16,269 bases of DNA from Flavobacteriales bacterium (GCA_020635825.1 JACJZA010000033.1:1-16269), one strand, 5' to 3'; counted from the first letter of the stretch, positions 7,401-15,222 are shown. Made by a program: numbers and translations. Notes: a model not told the origin generated them from the sequence alone.

Positions 7401-8904
7401 TCCACACCATGATATTTATTCGATTGAAGATTTAGCACAATTGATTTTTGACTTAAAACAAATCAATCCTGAAGCAAAAATCACGGTTAAATTGGTTTCA
7501 ACTATTGGTGTTGGAACCATTGCTGCTGGTGTGGCAAAAGCGTATGCCGATAGAATTGTTATTTCAGGAAGTGATGGTGGAACAGGGGCAGCTCCTTTAA
7601 CCTCTATTAAACACACAGGAAATCCTTGGGAACTAGGGCTTTCAGAAGCACACAATGCCTTAAAAGCAAACCATTTACGAGAGTTTGTCCATGTTCAAAC
7701 GGATGGGGGATTAAAAACAGGTTTAGATGTTATTAAAGCGGCGATGTTAGGAGCTGAGTCATATGCGTTTGGAACAGCTGCATTAACCCTTCTTGGTTGT
7801 AAAATTTTAAGAATTTGTCATACCAATAAGTGTTCAGTGGGTGTGGCAACACAAGATGAATTTTTACGAGAACATTTTACGGGTACTGTAGAGAGACTGA
7901 TTTCGTACTTTGACTTTTTAGCACAAGATGTACGAGAAATCTTGGCATCTTTAGGATATCGACGAATAGAGGATATTATTGGGCGAAGTGATTTACTAAA
8001 AGTAATTGATGATGAGTTTGCACATAAATTTGATTTTAGCAATGTATTGCGACGAATTAATGGTATTGATACATGCCAAAAAGAGAGCAATGTTCCTTTC
8101 GATGACAATAAATTTGAAACAACTTTGCTCAAAAAAGTGCATAGAACGATTGAAAAACCTAATAGTCCTATTAAAGTTAATGAAACCATCAAAAATGTGA
8201 ACCGAAGTTTTGGAACGCGTATTTCAGGTGAAATTGCAAAATATTATGGGGATAAAGGATTACCTGATAACTCCATAACGTTTAATCTTAAAGGAATTGC
8301 AGGACAATCTTTTGGTGCATTTTTATCAAAAGGAATGAATTTATACCTCAATGGTTCAGGAAACGATTATGTAGGTAAAGGAATGAATGGCGGTAAAATC
8401 ATTATTAATCCAATGCACCAAGGTGAAAAATTTGGTGGAGCAGGAAATACCTGTTTATATGGAGCTACGGGCGGAAAACTCTATGTTCGAGCAGCAGTAG
8501 GGGAGCGATTTGCTGTAAGAAATTCAGGGGCAACTGCAGTAGTTGAAGGAACAGGAGATAACGCGTGTGAGTATATGACAGGTGGTATTGTTGCCATTTT
8601 AGGTAAAACGGGTGTTAACTTTGGTGCAGGTATGACAGGTGGTTTAGCGTTTGTTTATGATGAAGATAAAATTTTTGTGGATAAAATGAACCAAGAGCTG
8701 ATCGAAGCTGTGCGAATTGATACCGATGATACGGAAAGAGAAAGACTTTTCTTAAAACGATTATTAATTGATTATGTTAATGAAACAGAAAGCGAAAAAG
8801 CCGTACAAATACTAGAGAATTATAGATCAGAAATTAGAAACTTCTGGATGGTAAAACCTAAAAATATGACAGTATTACCTCTTAATCCAGAGCAGGGAGA
8901 TTAA
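4465..8904 (+). CDS. gltB: Glutamate synthase (NADPH), large subunit
   Basis: Large subunit of glutamate synthase (GOGAT), which turns glutamine plus 2-oxoglutarate into two glutamates using electrons from GltD. It works with glutamine synthetase in ammonia assimilation. The 1479 residues match the family length. Cys16 in DNCGFGLVAHLKN is the expected N-terminal nucleophile of the class II amidotransferase domain (about 16-415) once a 15-residue propeptide is removed. A central domain follows, then the FMN-binding synthase domain (about 800-1190, with SGEGGED near 900). The 3Fe-4S cluster cysteines are Cys1112, Cys1118 and Cys1123 in CKILRICHTNKC. The C-terminal beta-helix (GXGXG) domain begins near 1250. 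Two ATG codons are adjacent (4465 and 4468). The AAAGGA ribosome binding site ends at 4462, so the second ATG has better spacing and may be the true start. gltD follows after one base. Confidence 0.97.
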   Translation: MMGCNLDLLTSFKDNCGFGLVAHLKNKPCHSNLEDAITSLERMMHRGAVAADGKTGDGSGLLLSMPDFFMRKVAHENGIDLPKKYAVAMIFAKEVDEIKIFRKFCEKNDLKVVLTREVPVETEALGTQALESLPMITQVFVIPNALMSSKRFDAMLYLTRKECEHKLIEQKDFYIPSFSSKVISYKGLIMPTHIKNFYKDLRDEDFKISFALFHQRFSTNTLPQWKLAQPFRTIAHNGEINSIDANRFNVKVKSEQLQSEVFTQKELERLLPILQENVSDSASLDNLFEFMIVNGVDFFKAARGLIPAPWQNAPHMDSDLRAFYEYTSTAMEAWDGPAAVSLTDGRHIGCLIDRNGLRPSKYVITKQDKLYITSEYGTLDLNEEDIIERGRLQSGQMIGLDLKHGQVLKEEDINNYLKSAQKYTEWLNKDMQYLQEFIDESFMNTKEYNIDELEKKQKLFNITYEVIDQVIEPMAKDGKEPVGSMGDDTPLAAFSTVNRNFTDFFRQKFAQVTNPPIDPYREKLVMSLETGFGQVHNILDEKPEYARRLKSSSPILMQEKFEVLKSFGDERNPRFEKYYRNRTFSTTFTSNLKESLQKLSNSVIEAVSKDDITIVILDDRTINEKCKLIPMAMAVGHVNQALLKAGVRHNASLVCVTGEVYDPHMAAVLIGFGCTAMYPYMMYASTVALYKRKEISKFEMQRVLKNTQKALNAGLLKIMSKMGIATIASYRNSALFDILGLHDDIVEDCFKGAHSDLSGLSYEDIEKRIEKAHFNAFFDKKHVFPLNMGGFYKYIDGGEYHDYGPAITRAMHNKQAVDKEDITDFAELKNLIENRDKKFIRDFFAFNSDKEAIDINEVEDKEAIFKRFATAAMSCGSISPEAHEAMAIAMNTIGGMSNSGEGGEDSKRYGTIKNSKIKQVASGRFGVTPEYLRSATEIQIKVAQGAKPGEGGQLPGHKVTPLIATLRHTVPGVTLISPPPHHDIYSIEDLAQLIFDLKQINPEAKITVKLVSTIGVGTIAAGVAKAYADRIVISGSDGGTGAAPLTSIKHTGNPWELGLSEAHNALKANHLREFVHVQTDGGLKTGLDVIKAAMLGAESYAFGTAALTLLGCKILRICHTNKCSVGVATQDEFLREHFTGTVERLISYFDFLAQDVREILASLGYRRIEDIIGRSDLLKVIDDEFAHKFDFSNVLRRINGIDTCQKESNVPFDDNKFETTLLKKVHRTIEKPNSPIKVNETIKNVNRSFGTRISGEIAKYYGDKGLPDNSITFNLKGIAGQSFGAFLSKGMNLYLNGSGNDYVGKGMNGGKIIINPMHQGEKFGGAGNTCLYGATGGKLYVRAAVGERFAVRNSGATAVVEGTGDNACEYMTGGIVAILGKTGVNFGAGMTGGLAFVYDEDKIFVDKMNQELIEAVRIDTDDTERERLFLKRLLIDYVNETESEKAVQILENYRSEIRNFWMVKPKNMTVLPLNPEQGD

Positions 8905-8905
8905 A

Positions 8906-10282
8906 ATGTTAAACTTTATAAACATAGACAGAGCAACTCCTAATAAGAGAAATGTATTAGAGCGGTTAAAAGATTACGATGAAGTATACGAAGTTTTTGG
9001 AAGAAATAAAAGTAAAGAACAAGCGGAGAGATGTATGCAATGTGGAGATCCATATTGCCACTCAAAGTGTCCTTTACACAATTTTATTCCTGCTTGGCTT
9101 AAACAACGAGCAGAAGACAATTTAGAGTTAGCTTTTTTACTTTCAAATGAGCCATCTCCATTTCCTGAAATTTTAGGAAAAATTTGCCCACATGATGTAT
9201 TGTGTGAGGGGGCATGTTCTTTAAATACAGGGCATGGAGCAGTTGCTATTGGTGCTGTTGAAGCACATATCAATGAAAAAGCATTTGCTGCTGGAATGAA
9301 ACCCAACTTTCCTGGAGTTACTTCAAAGAAAAAAGTGGCAGTTATTGGTTCGGGACCTTCTGGAATTTCAGCAGCAACATTTCTTTTAAGAAATGGAATT
9401 GCAGTTGAAATGTTTGAAAGATCTGATCGAGCAGGTGGACTTTTAACCTATGGTATTCCAGGATTTAAATTGGATAAAACAGCCGTTGATAGACGAATGA
9501 ATTGGTTAAAAGAGGCAGGATTAACTCTTCATTTAAATTGTGAAATTGGAAAAGATAAATCATTTAAAGAGTTAGAAAATGAGTTTGATGCCATTTATTT
9601 AGGTATTGGTGCTACAAAAAGTAACTATGCAAAAATTAAGGGTGAAGAGGCGAAAGATGTACATTTAGCCATCGACTTTTTAACCGAAATTCAAAAAAGA
9701 AATTTTGGGTTGCAAACACCTAATTTTATTGATGTAAAAGATAAAACAGTTTTAGTCATTGGTGGTGGAGATACTGCTATGGACTGTGTTAGAAGTTCTG
9801 TGCGAGAAGGGGCAATAAGTGTAAAATGTCTTTATAGACGAGATGAAGCCAATATGCCTGGAAGCAAAAAAGAGGTGATTAACTCTAAAGAAGAGGGTGT
9901 TGAATTTATGTTCAATGTTAGCCCAAATGAAATTAAAGTTGAAAACGGAAAAGTAGTAGGCGTTGAGTTACTTGAAACAGTAATGAGTGAACCTGATACT
10001 AATGGGCGACAAAAAGTTGAGATTTTAGAAAACAGTAATTTTGTTGAAGAGGCTGATGTTGTGATTTTAGCTTTAGGATTTTCTCCAGAAGTACCATCTT
10101 TTTTAAATGATTCTAATATTCAAACTAATTCTTGGGGTGGAATTATTACCAATAATTTTAAGACTTCAAACCCTAAAATTTATGCAGGTGGAGATTGCCA
10201 AAGAGGAGCCCACTTAGCAGTAACTGCTGCAGCAGACGGACGTGATGCGGCAAAAGAAATTATTAAAAACTTAGAAGAATAA
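8906..10282 (+). CDS. gltD: Glutamate synthase (NADPH), small subunit
   Basis: Electron-input subunit of glutamate synthase, which takes hydride from NADPH by FAD and passes electrons through Fe-S clusters to GltB. It has 458 residues, close to the usual length. The N-terminal Fe-S region has cysteines 43, 46, 51 and 55 (CMQCGDPYCHSKC), then 94, 100 and 104 (CPHDVLCEGAC). An FAD-binding Rossmann motif is VIGSGPSGISAA (from about 146). The NADPH-binding motif is VIGGGDTAMDCVR (glycines 286-288). The C-terminal YAGGDCQRGAHLAVTAAADGR is the usual second FAD contact. One base separates it from gltB, with an AGGGAGA ribosome binding site inside the gltB end, so the two are co-translated. Confidence 0.97.
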   Translation: MLNFINIDRATPNKRNVLERLKDYDEVYEVFGRNKSKEQAERCMQCGDPYCHSKCPLHNFIPAWLKQRAEDNLELAFLLSNEPSPFPEILGKICPHDVLCEGACSLNTGHGAVAIGAVEAHINEKAFAAGMKPNFPGVTSKKKVAVIGSGPSGISAATFLLRNGIAVEMFERSDRAGGLLTYGIPGFKLDKTAVDRRMNWLKEAGLTLHLNCEIGKDKSFKELENEFDAIYLGIGATKSNYAKIKGEEAKDVHLAIDFLTEIQKRNFGLQTPNFIDVKDKTVLVIGGGDTAMDCVRSSVREGAISVKCLYRRDEANMPGSKKEVINSKEEGVEFMFNVSPNEIKVENGKVVGVELLETVMSEPDTNGRQKVEILENSNFVEEADVVILALGFSPEVPSFLNDSNIQTNSWGGIITNNFKTSNPKIYAGGDCQRGAHLAVTAAADGRDAAKEIIKNLEE

Positions 10283-10284
10283 AA

Positions 10285-10313
10285 ACTCAATGAGCAATTT
10301 TTGCTCATTGAGT
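10285..10313. terminator. Perfect 13-bp hairpin after gltD, intrinsic terminator
   Basis: The arms ACTCAATGAGCAA (10285-10297) and TTGCTCATTGAGT (10301-10313) are fully complementary around a TTT loop. It starts two bases after the gltD stop codon. On the plus strand a T-rich run (10322-10327) comes only after eight intervening bases. On the minus strand the hairpin is followed at once by five T. It probably stops transcription in both directions. Confidence 0.8.
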
Positions 10314-10400
10314 CTACTTGATTTTTTCTTACGTTTATGACTCTTTTTAAAAATATTTCCAAATTTAGAATAATTAAAGAATAATTAATCAACAATAGGT

Positions 10401-10406
10401 TATAAA
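10401..10406 (+). promoter_or_regulatory. Candidate -10 element for the ferredoxin/envelope gene run
   Basis: TATAAA on the plus strand, 39 bases before the ferredoxin start and downstream of the gltD terminator. A promoter is expected in this 126-bp AT-rich gap because the run of genes starting at 10440 needs one. The hexamer is a weak match and no -35 is recognisable, so the exact position is uncertain. Confidence 0.25.
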
Positions 10407-10439
10407 TCCAATGAATAATTTTTATCTTAGGAACTAAAT

Positions 10440-10694
10440 ATGTCTTTAATAATTACGGATGAATGTATTGCGTGTGATGCTTGTAGAGATGAGTGTCCTA
10501 ATATGGCGATTGAAGAAGGGGATCCAATTTATATTATTGATTCTGACAGATGTACTGAGTGTGTAGGGCATTATGAAGAGCCTGCTTGTGTTGAAGTCTG
10601 TCCTGTTGATTGTATTATTATTGATCCAGACAATCAAGAAACAATGGAAGAGTTAAAATTTAAATTTGAACAACTTCAAGAAGAAGAGCTGTAA
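10440..10694 (+). CDS. 2[4Fe-4S] ferredoxin, YfhL/Allochromatium type
   Basis: Small soluble electron carrier of 84 residues. The first cluster motif is Cys9-x2-Cys12-x2-Cys15-x3-Cys19-Pro. The second is Cys38-x2-Cys41-x8-Cys50-x3-Cys54-Pro, where the eight-residue insertion (VGHYEEPA) between the second and third ligands marks the YfhL/Allochromatium vinosum ferredoxin type. An additional Cys58 follows. The acidic C-terminal helix (METMEEL-like, about 66-84) is also typical of this type. An AGGA ribosome binding site lies 7 bases before the ATG. Its redox partner is not visible here. The ppx/gppA gene starts three bases after it. I recall the same pairing in Helicobacter and Campylobacter, where such genes are called fdxB or fdxA. 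Confidence 0.93.
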   Translation: MSLIITDECIACDACRDECPNMAIEEGDPIYIIDSDRCTECVGHYEEPACVEVCPVDCIIIDPDNQETMEELKFKFEQLQEEEL

Positions 10695-10697
10695 TAT

Positions 10698-12167
10698 ATG
10701 GCTAAAATTACAACTATCATCGACATTGGGTCTAACTCAATGCGAATGGTTGTATTTCAAAAGAGTAGCCGTTTTGCTTTTCACTTACTTAACGAGACCA
10801 AAAGTCGAGTAAAAATCTCTGAAGGGTGCTATGAAAATGGCGGAAATCTTCAAGAAATACCTTTAAACAGAGCCTTTAATTCACTCAAATCTTTTTTAAA
10901 AATAGCTCACTCTTTGAAATCTCGAAAAATAATCTGTGTCGCAACCTCTGCATTAAGAGATGCTCCAAATGCTAAAACTTTTTTAAATCGTGTTAAAAGT
11001 GATTTAAACCTAAATATCAAAGTTATTGATGGTGAAAAAGAGGCTTTTTATGGAGGCGTTGCTGCGGTTAATTTATTGCACCAAAATGAGTTTGTAACCA
11101 TTGATATAGGTGGTGGATCAACAGAATTTTCATTTATTAAAAATGGAAAAATCCAAAAGAGTATCTCTTTAAATATTGGTACGGTTCGTATCAAAGAGCT
11201 TTATTTTAGTAAGAATCATATTAAAGAAGCTAAAGAATATATTTTAAAACAACTTCAAGAAATCAAAGCATTAAATCTTGAGATACCTTTTGTTGCAGTA
11301 GGTATTGGTGGAACCGTGAGAGCTTTGGGTAAAGCTATTATGCAAAAAGAGAAATATCCTTTGGATGTGATTCATGGCTTTACTTATAACTATGAGGAGC
11401 AAAAGAGTCTATTTGAACAAATTATTTATGCTAAGCATACGGATGATTTAAAAGAGTTAGGTATTAAAAAAGATCGTTTTGATACCATTTGTGAAGGAAC
11501 ATTTATTTTTGATACGATTTTGGAAACTTTGGATATTCAAAAAGTGATTACTTCTGGAGTAGGAGTTCGAGAAGGAGTCTATTTAACTGATATTTTACGA
11601 ACCTCAAACTACCGTTTTCCTGCCAATTTTAATCCCAGCGTGAAAAGCTTGTTGGATCGTTTTGAGCTTGATAGCAAACAAACAGCCTATTTTGGAAACA
11701 ATGCGGGAAAAATTTTTGATGCTTTAAAACCTTTACATCAATTAAGTTCAAAAAATAGAATCTTTTTAATTATTGCGTCAAAATTACACTCCATTGGAAG
11801 TACACTAAACTTTTATAAATCCAATGACAATACGTTTGATTTTATTTTAAATGGTTTAAACTATGAGTTTTTACACTCTTCTCGAGTAACAGTGGCACAT
11901 ATCATTAAATTCTCAAAAAAAACCTTGCCTAAACATAAAGATATAGTAGAATATGAAGCTTTATTGCCTACTTTAGAAGAGTTACAGTGGCTGAGTTTTA
12001 TGATCAGTTTAAATCTTTGTTTAAATCAAGACTATTCACGGCTTAAATATGAATACATTTTAAAAAATAACACACTTATAATTAAAGCAGATGAAATCTC
12101 TTATTTGGTACAATCTACCTTAGATAAAATAGAATTGCCAAGCAATTTAGAACTACAACTATTTTAA
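10698..12167 (+). CDS. ppx: Exopolyphosphatase / pppGpp phosphatase (Ppx/GppA family)
   Basis: Hydrolyses terminal phosphates from polyphosphate and/or converts pppGpp to ppGpp, so it can influence stress and stringent-response signalling in the cytoplasm. At 489 residues it has the full family length. The actin-like ASKHA fold is shown by TIIDIGSNSMRMVVF (phosphate-1, Asp9), CVATSALRDAPNA (about 80-92), the catalytic-region Glu115 in DGEKEAFYGG, the phosphate-2 loop TIDIGGGSTEF (Asp136) and the adenosine-like motif VGIGGTVRALGKA. The C-terminal third, from about residue 310, corresponds to the HD-like helical domain. Sequence alone does not separate Ppx from GppA activity. It lies between the ferredoxin gene and waaC with gaps of 3 and 13 bp. 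Confidence 0.92.
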   Translation: MAKITTIIDIGSNSMRMVVFQKSSRFAFHLLNETKSRVKISEGCYENGGNLQEIPLNRAFNSLKSFLKIAHSLKSRKIICVATSALRDAPNAKTFLNRVKSDLNLNIKVIDGEKEAFYGGVAAVNLLHQNEFVTIDIGGGSTEFSFIKNGKIQKSISLNIGTVRIKELYFSKNHIKEAKEYILKQLQEIKALNLEIPFVAVGIGGTVRALGKAIMQKEKYPLDVIHGFTYNYEEQKSLFEQIIYAKHTDDLKELGIKKDRFDTICEGTFIFDTILETLDIQKVITSGVGVREGVYLTDILRTSNYRFPANFNPSVKSLLDRFELDSKQTAYFGNNAGKIFDALKPLHQLSSKNRIFLIIASKLHSIGSTLNFYKSNDNTFDFILNGLNYEFLHSSRVTVAHIIKFSKKTLPKHKDIVEYEALLPTLEELQWLSFMISLNLCLNQDYSRLKYEYILKNNTLIIKADEISYLVQSTLDKIELPSNLELQLF

Positions 12168-12180
12168 TATAAAAGAGATT

Positions 12181-13206
12181 ATGAACAAACACAATATTCA
12201 AAAAATTGCCATAGTAAAACTTTCAGCAATGGGTGATATTATTCATGCCATGATAGCTTTGCAATTTATTAAAAAAGAGTATCCCCATTTAATTATTGAT
12301 TGGTTTGTAGAGAGTGCTTTTCGTGAAATATTAGAAAACAATCCTCATATTAATCATATTTATACGGTTAATTTAAAAAGTATTAAAAATAAAAAGAGTG
12401 AAATATTTTCTCAAGTTACAGCTATTAAAGAGTATGCAAAAAACAGTTATGACTTAATCATTGACGCACAAGGATTGGTAAAATCAGCACTGGTGGCTAA
12501 ACTCTTGGGTAAAAATATTGCAGGGTTTAGTAAAAATTCTATTCGAGAGCAATTTGCCAGTTTTTTTTATAAAATTAAAGTTGACATTGCTTATGATAAA
12601 AATGCCATTATGAGAAATGCAAAGGTTTTATCAGCTCCTTTGGGATTTGAAATTACCCAAGAAGAAATAGATAAAAAAGAGCCTTTTTTATTTTTTAAGA
12701 ATGAAAATTTAATGATCGATGAGTATTTACAAAATAATAAAAAGAATATTGTGTTTGTCATAGGGGCTAGTTGGATCAGTAAAATGTATTCCAAAGATAA
12801 ATTTATCAAAATTATTAATGCCTTAGATGAAAATGCTTTGATTGTTTGGGGTAATGAATTTGAACGAACAATAGCAACTTATATCGCATCTCATTCAAAA
12901 GCCAGAGTATTACCAAAGTTAGATTTAAATGATTTAAAGGCACTTATTTGTAAAATGGATTTAATTATAGGGAATGATACAGGTCCTACTCATGCTGCTT
13001 GGGCATTGAATATTCCTTCTATTACGATTTTTGGAAACACTCCAGGACGACGAAATACATATGAGACTCCTATTAATTTAATTATTGAATCCCAAAGTAA
13101 AGTCAATCCTTTTAAAATCGATAAAAATGATTTATCTATTAATAAAATCGATGAACAAAAAATTATAGAGTTAGCACAAGGGCTTTTATATGAAACGAAA
13201 AATTAA
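12181..13206 (+). CDS. waaC: LPS heptosyltransferase I
   Basis: GT-B fold glycosyltransferase of family GT9 that adds the first L-glycero-D-manno-heptose to Kdo on lipid A, on the inner face of the inner membrane. It has 341 residues. The N-terminal motif IAIVKLSAMGDIIHAM holds Asp19, the position of the proposed catalytic base. The next segment, DWFVESAFREIL, is WaaC-like. The C-terminal sugar-nucleotide motif IGNDTGPTHAAWAL (Asp266) and the following TIFGNTPGRR also fit WaaC better than WaaF. An AAAGAGA ribosome binding site precedes the ATG. Its end overlaps the lpxL start by 17 bases, matching the waaC-lpxL order of Campylobacter and Helicobacter LOS loci. Confidence 0.93.
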   Translation: MNKHNIQKIAIVKLSAMGDIIHAMIALQFIKKEYPHLIIDWFVESAFREILENNPHINHIYTVNLKSIKNKKSEIFSQVTAIKEYAKNSYDLIIDAQGLVKSALVAKLLGKNIAGFSKNSIREQFASFFYKIKVDIAYDKNAIMRNAKVLSAPLGFEITQEEIDKKEPFLFFKNENLMIDEYLQNNKKNIVFVIGASWISKMYSKDKFIKIINALDENALIVWGNEFERTIATYIASHSKARVLPKLDLNDLKALICKMDLIIGNDTGPTHAAWALNIPSITIFGNTPGRRNTYETPINLIIESQSKVNPFKIDKNDLSINKIDEQKIIELAQGLLYETKN

Positions 13207-14110
13207 AGATTATTTCCGATATTTTCTTTATCGAATTTTTCAATTTATTTTTTTAGTAATGCCTCGTTTTATTACAAAAAATATTTTAGTTCTTATTGCT
13301 AAACTTGCATATAGATTTAATCAAGAACATATTCATATTGCAAAGATTAATTTAGATTTGGTCTATGGGGATAAGCTTTCAAACGAAGAAAAAAATAAAA
13401 TCATTTATGACTCTTATTTATCTTTATTTTATAATATGTATGAATTTGTGGAAAATCAATCAATCTCGAAAGAAGAGTTATTAAATAAAGCAAAACTTGA
13501 AAATGAAGAAGTGATTTTAAATGCTTTAAAAAACAGACGTAAAATCATATTTGTTACAGCGCATTATGGAGGATGGGAATTAGCTATTCCTTATATTGCT
13601 TTAAAATATGGAACTTTAGCTGTTGTTAATAGAAAAATGGACAACCCTTACATCAATGATATGTATGAAAAAGCAAGGGATCGAAACAATATCATTATGT
13701 TAGAGAAAAAAGTAGCAGCAAAAGGGATGCTAAGTGCATTTAAAAAAGATTATTTTGTTGCAGTTGCCATTGATCAACATATGAAAAATGGAATTGAAAT
13801 TGAGTTTTTTAATAAAAAGGTTATGGCAACAGATGCAACAGCCAGATTGGCTTTAAAATTTGATGCAGTCATTATCCCTGTTTTTGCAGTTTGCAACAAT
13901 TTTAGAGATTATACGATTAAAGTTTATGATGCATTGGATGTAACATCAATTGAGTTTAAAACTGAAGATAAAATTAAAGAATTAACACAACTGCAAGCCA
14001 ATATAATCGAGCAACAAATAATTGAAAAGCCACAGTTTTGGTTTTGGCAACATAAACGTTGGAAAAAATACTATAAAAATTTATATAAAAGAAGTCCTCT
14101 TCATGAATAA
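13190..14110 (+). CDS. lpxL: Lipid A late acyltransferase (LpxL/HtrB family)
   Basis: Transfers a secondary acyl chain from acyl-ACP onto the Kdo-lipid A precursor at the inner membrane. The 306 residues equal the usual LpxL length. A hydrophobic N-terminal anchor occupies about residues 8-30. The catalytic HX4E motif is HYGGWE (His125 and Glu130). A second family block is VAIDQHMKNGIEIEFF, followed by the T-D-A-T-A-R-L-A-L-K segment and VIIPVFAV. The start lies within the end of waaC, with a CAAGGG ribosome binding site 7 bases upstream. Its end overlaps the dgkA start by eight bases. Whether it adds laurate, myristate or another chain cannot be told. The name htrB is also used. Confidence 0.92.
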   Translation: MKRKIKDYFRYFLYRIFQFIFLVMPRFITKNILVLIAKLAYRFNQEHIHIAKINLDLVYGDKLSNEEKNKIIYDSYLSLFYNMYEFVENQSISKEELLNKAKLENEEVILNALKNRRKIIFVTAHYGGWELAIPYIALKYGTLAVVNRKMDNPYINDMYEKARDRNNIIMLEKKVAAKGMLSAFKKDYFVAVAIDQHMKNGIEIEFFNKKVMATDATARLALKFDAVIIPVFAVCNNFRDYTIKVYDALDVTSIEFKTEDKIKELTQLQANIIEQQIIEKPQFWFWQHKRWKKYYKNLYKRSPLHE

Positions 14111-14453
14111 TAAACCCAAATATCATCTCTTTAATAATACCAAATATGCTTTGGCAGGATTGATTCATGTTTTAAAAACAGAAAACTCTTTTCGATTGGA
14201 GTTGTTTTGTGCTATTTTTATTATTGCAGGTATTGTTTATATTGATGTATCCCTGATGATGAAACTGATTTTACTTATCAGTGGTATTTTAGTGTTAATT
14301 GTGGAATTGATTAATTCGGCAATTGAAAACGTAGTTGATTTAGTAACAAAAGAAAAACATCCTTTAGCAAAAAGTGCCAAAGATATTGGCTCAACTGCTG
14401 TGATGTTTTCTATTGGTTTACATGCAGTTTGCTGGATTTTAGTTTTATTATGA
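14103..14453 (+). CDS. dgkA: Diacylglycerol kinase DgkA
   Basis: Small trimeric inner-membrane kinase that phosphorylates diacylglycerol with ATP to give phosphatidic acid, recycling the diacylglycerol left by phospholipid-dependent envelope modification. With the ATG at 14103 it has 116 residues, close to the 122 of E. coli DgkA. An in-frame TTG at 14022 would add 27 residues, but that extension lies wholly in lpxL and is not needed. Glu68 and Glu75 in VELINSAIENVVD match the catalytic and metal-binding glutamates of E. coli (69 and 76), and Glu27 in KTENSFRLE matches Glu28. Three membrane segments are seen. AKDIGSTAVMFSI is the C-terminal family motif. It overlaps lpxL by 8 bases and the next gene by 4. 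Confidence 0.93.
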   Translation: MNNKPKYHLFNNTKYALAGLIHVLKTENSFRLELFCAIFIIAGIVYIDVSLMMKLILLISGILVLIVELINSAIENVVDLVTKEKHPLAKSAKDIGSTAVMFSIGLHAVCWILVLL

Positions 14454-15214
14454 AAAGTTTAGAAACAAAAGCAAAAGAGGAATTGCGGAAAGCTAAATCT
14501 GATATTTTTAGTCTTGAATATCAAAATAAAAAAGTGTGGGTGAAAAAAGCACGAGGCACTTTTTCTTCTGCTTTACATAAGTTTTATTATAAAGTTTTCC
14601 CCTTTGAAGTGCTGATTCCCGTTGAAACAAAAACGGGTAAAGAAACGATTGCTTTTGAAACGGCTAAGCTTGATTTGTTCCGAGAAAAAGGAATTCTTTC
14701 TCCCAAAGTATTATTTAAAAATGATGAATTTTTTATTTTGGAAGATTGTGGTAAGAATGTGAATTCTTATATCCGAAAAAGAGATATAACACAAGAAAAA
14801 ATGTATTACTATTTAAATTTACTTATCGTTCAATTGGCTTTAATACATAATAATGGACTTTTTCATGGTGGGGCACAAGCCAGAAATTTCACGTATAAAG
14901 AGGGTGTTATTTATGCCATTGATTTAGAAGATAGTTTTACAAATATCCCTTTGGAAGTTTTACAGTTCAGAGATGTTTTACTTTTTTTACTCTCTTTGAC
15001 AAAAACACGAGCTTCTTTTGATTTGGATTACAATTATATCATTGAAAAGTACATTGAATTAACCAATAAAAAAGAGCTCAAACAATCTTTAAAAAAACTT
15101 GCCAATAAAATCTCTTTTTTAATTTATTTAAGTCAAATAAAATTGATTAACTCTTTTTTAGGAAGAGATGTAAAGGGTTTTTTTAAACTTTTTATTATTC
15201 TTAAAAAACTTTAG
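14450..15214 (+). CDS. Kinase-fold protein (LPS kinase/BUD32-like) with altered catalytic motif
   Basis: A 254-residue cytoplasmic protein that I place in the protein-kinase-like superfamily near the small bacterial BUD32, RIO and InaA/WaaP-type LPS kinases. Supporting segments are a beta-3-like lysine (VWVKKA, Lys32 or Lys33), a possible alpha-C glutamate (Glu70 in IAFETAKL), a hinge-like FILEDCGKNV (95-104), a catalytic-loop-like HGGAQARN (139-146) and a DFG-like IDLED (Asp158). Aligned to HRDxxxxN, the catalytic Asp is replaced by Gly141, while Asn146 and Asp158 remain. The ATG at 14450 overlaps the dgkA stop codon (ATGA); an in-frame TTG at 14429 would add seven residues and is less likely. 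Its position among LOS genes suggests phosphorylation of, or a regulatory role in, lipid A/core synthesis. The substrate is unknown and it may be a pseudokinase. Confidence 0.65.
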   Translation: MKSLETKAKEELRKAKSDIFSLEYQNKKVWVKKARGTFSSALHKFYYKVFPFEVLIPVETKTGKETIAFETAKLDLFREKGILSPKVLFKNDEFFILEDCGKNVNSYIRKRDITQEKMYYYLNLLIVQLALIHNNGLFHGGAQARNFTYKEGVIYAIDLEDSFTNIPLEVLQFRDVLLFLLSLTKTRASFDLDYNYIIEKYIELTNKKELKQSLKKLANKISFLIYLSQIKLINSFLGRDVKGFFKLFIILKKL

Positions 15215-15222
15215 GAAACAGT

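Noticed and set aside
7818..8192. 124-codon open frame on the minus strand inside gltB
   Set aside because: It lies fully within the conserved Fe-S and C-terminal region of gltB, shows no recognisable domain and has no ribosome binding site of note. It is a shadow of the real gene.
14022..14102. 27-codon N-terminal extension of dgkA from a TTG codon
   Set aside because: It lies inside lpxL, has no match to DgkA N-termini, and the ATG at 14103 gives the normal family length.
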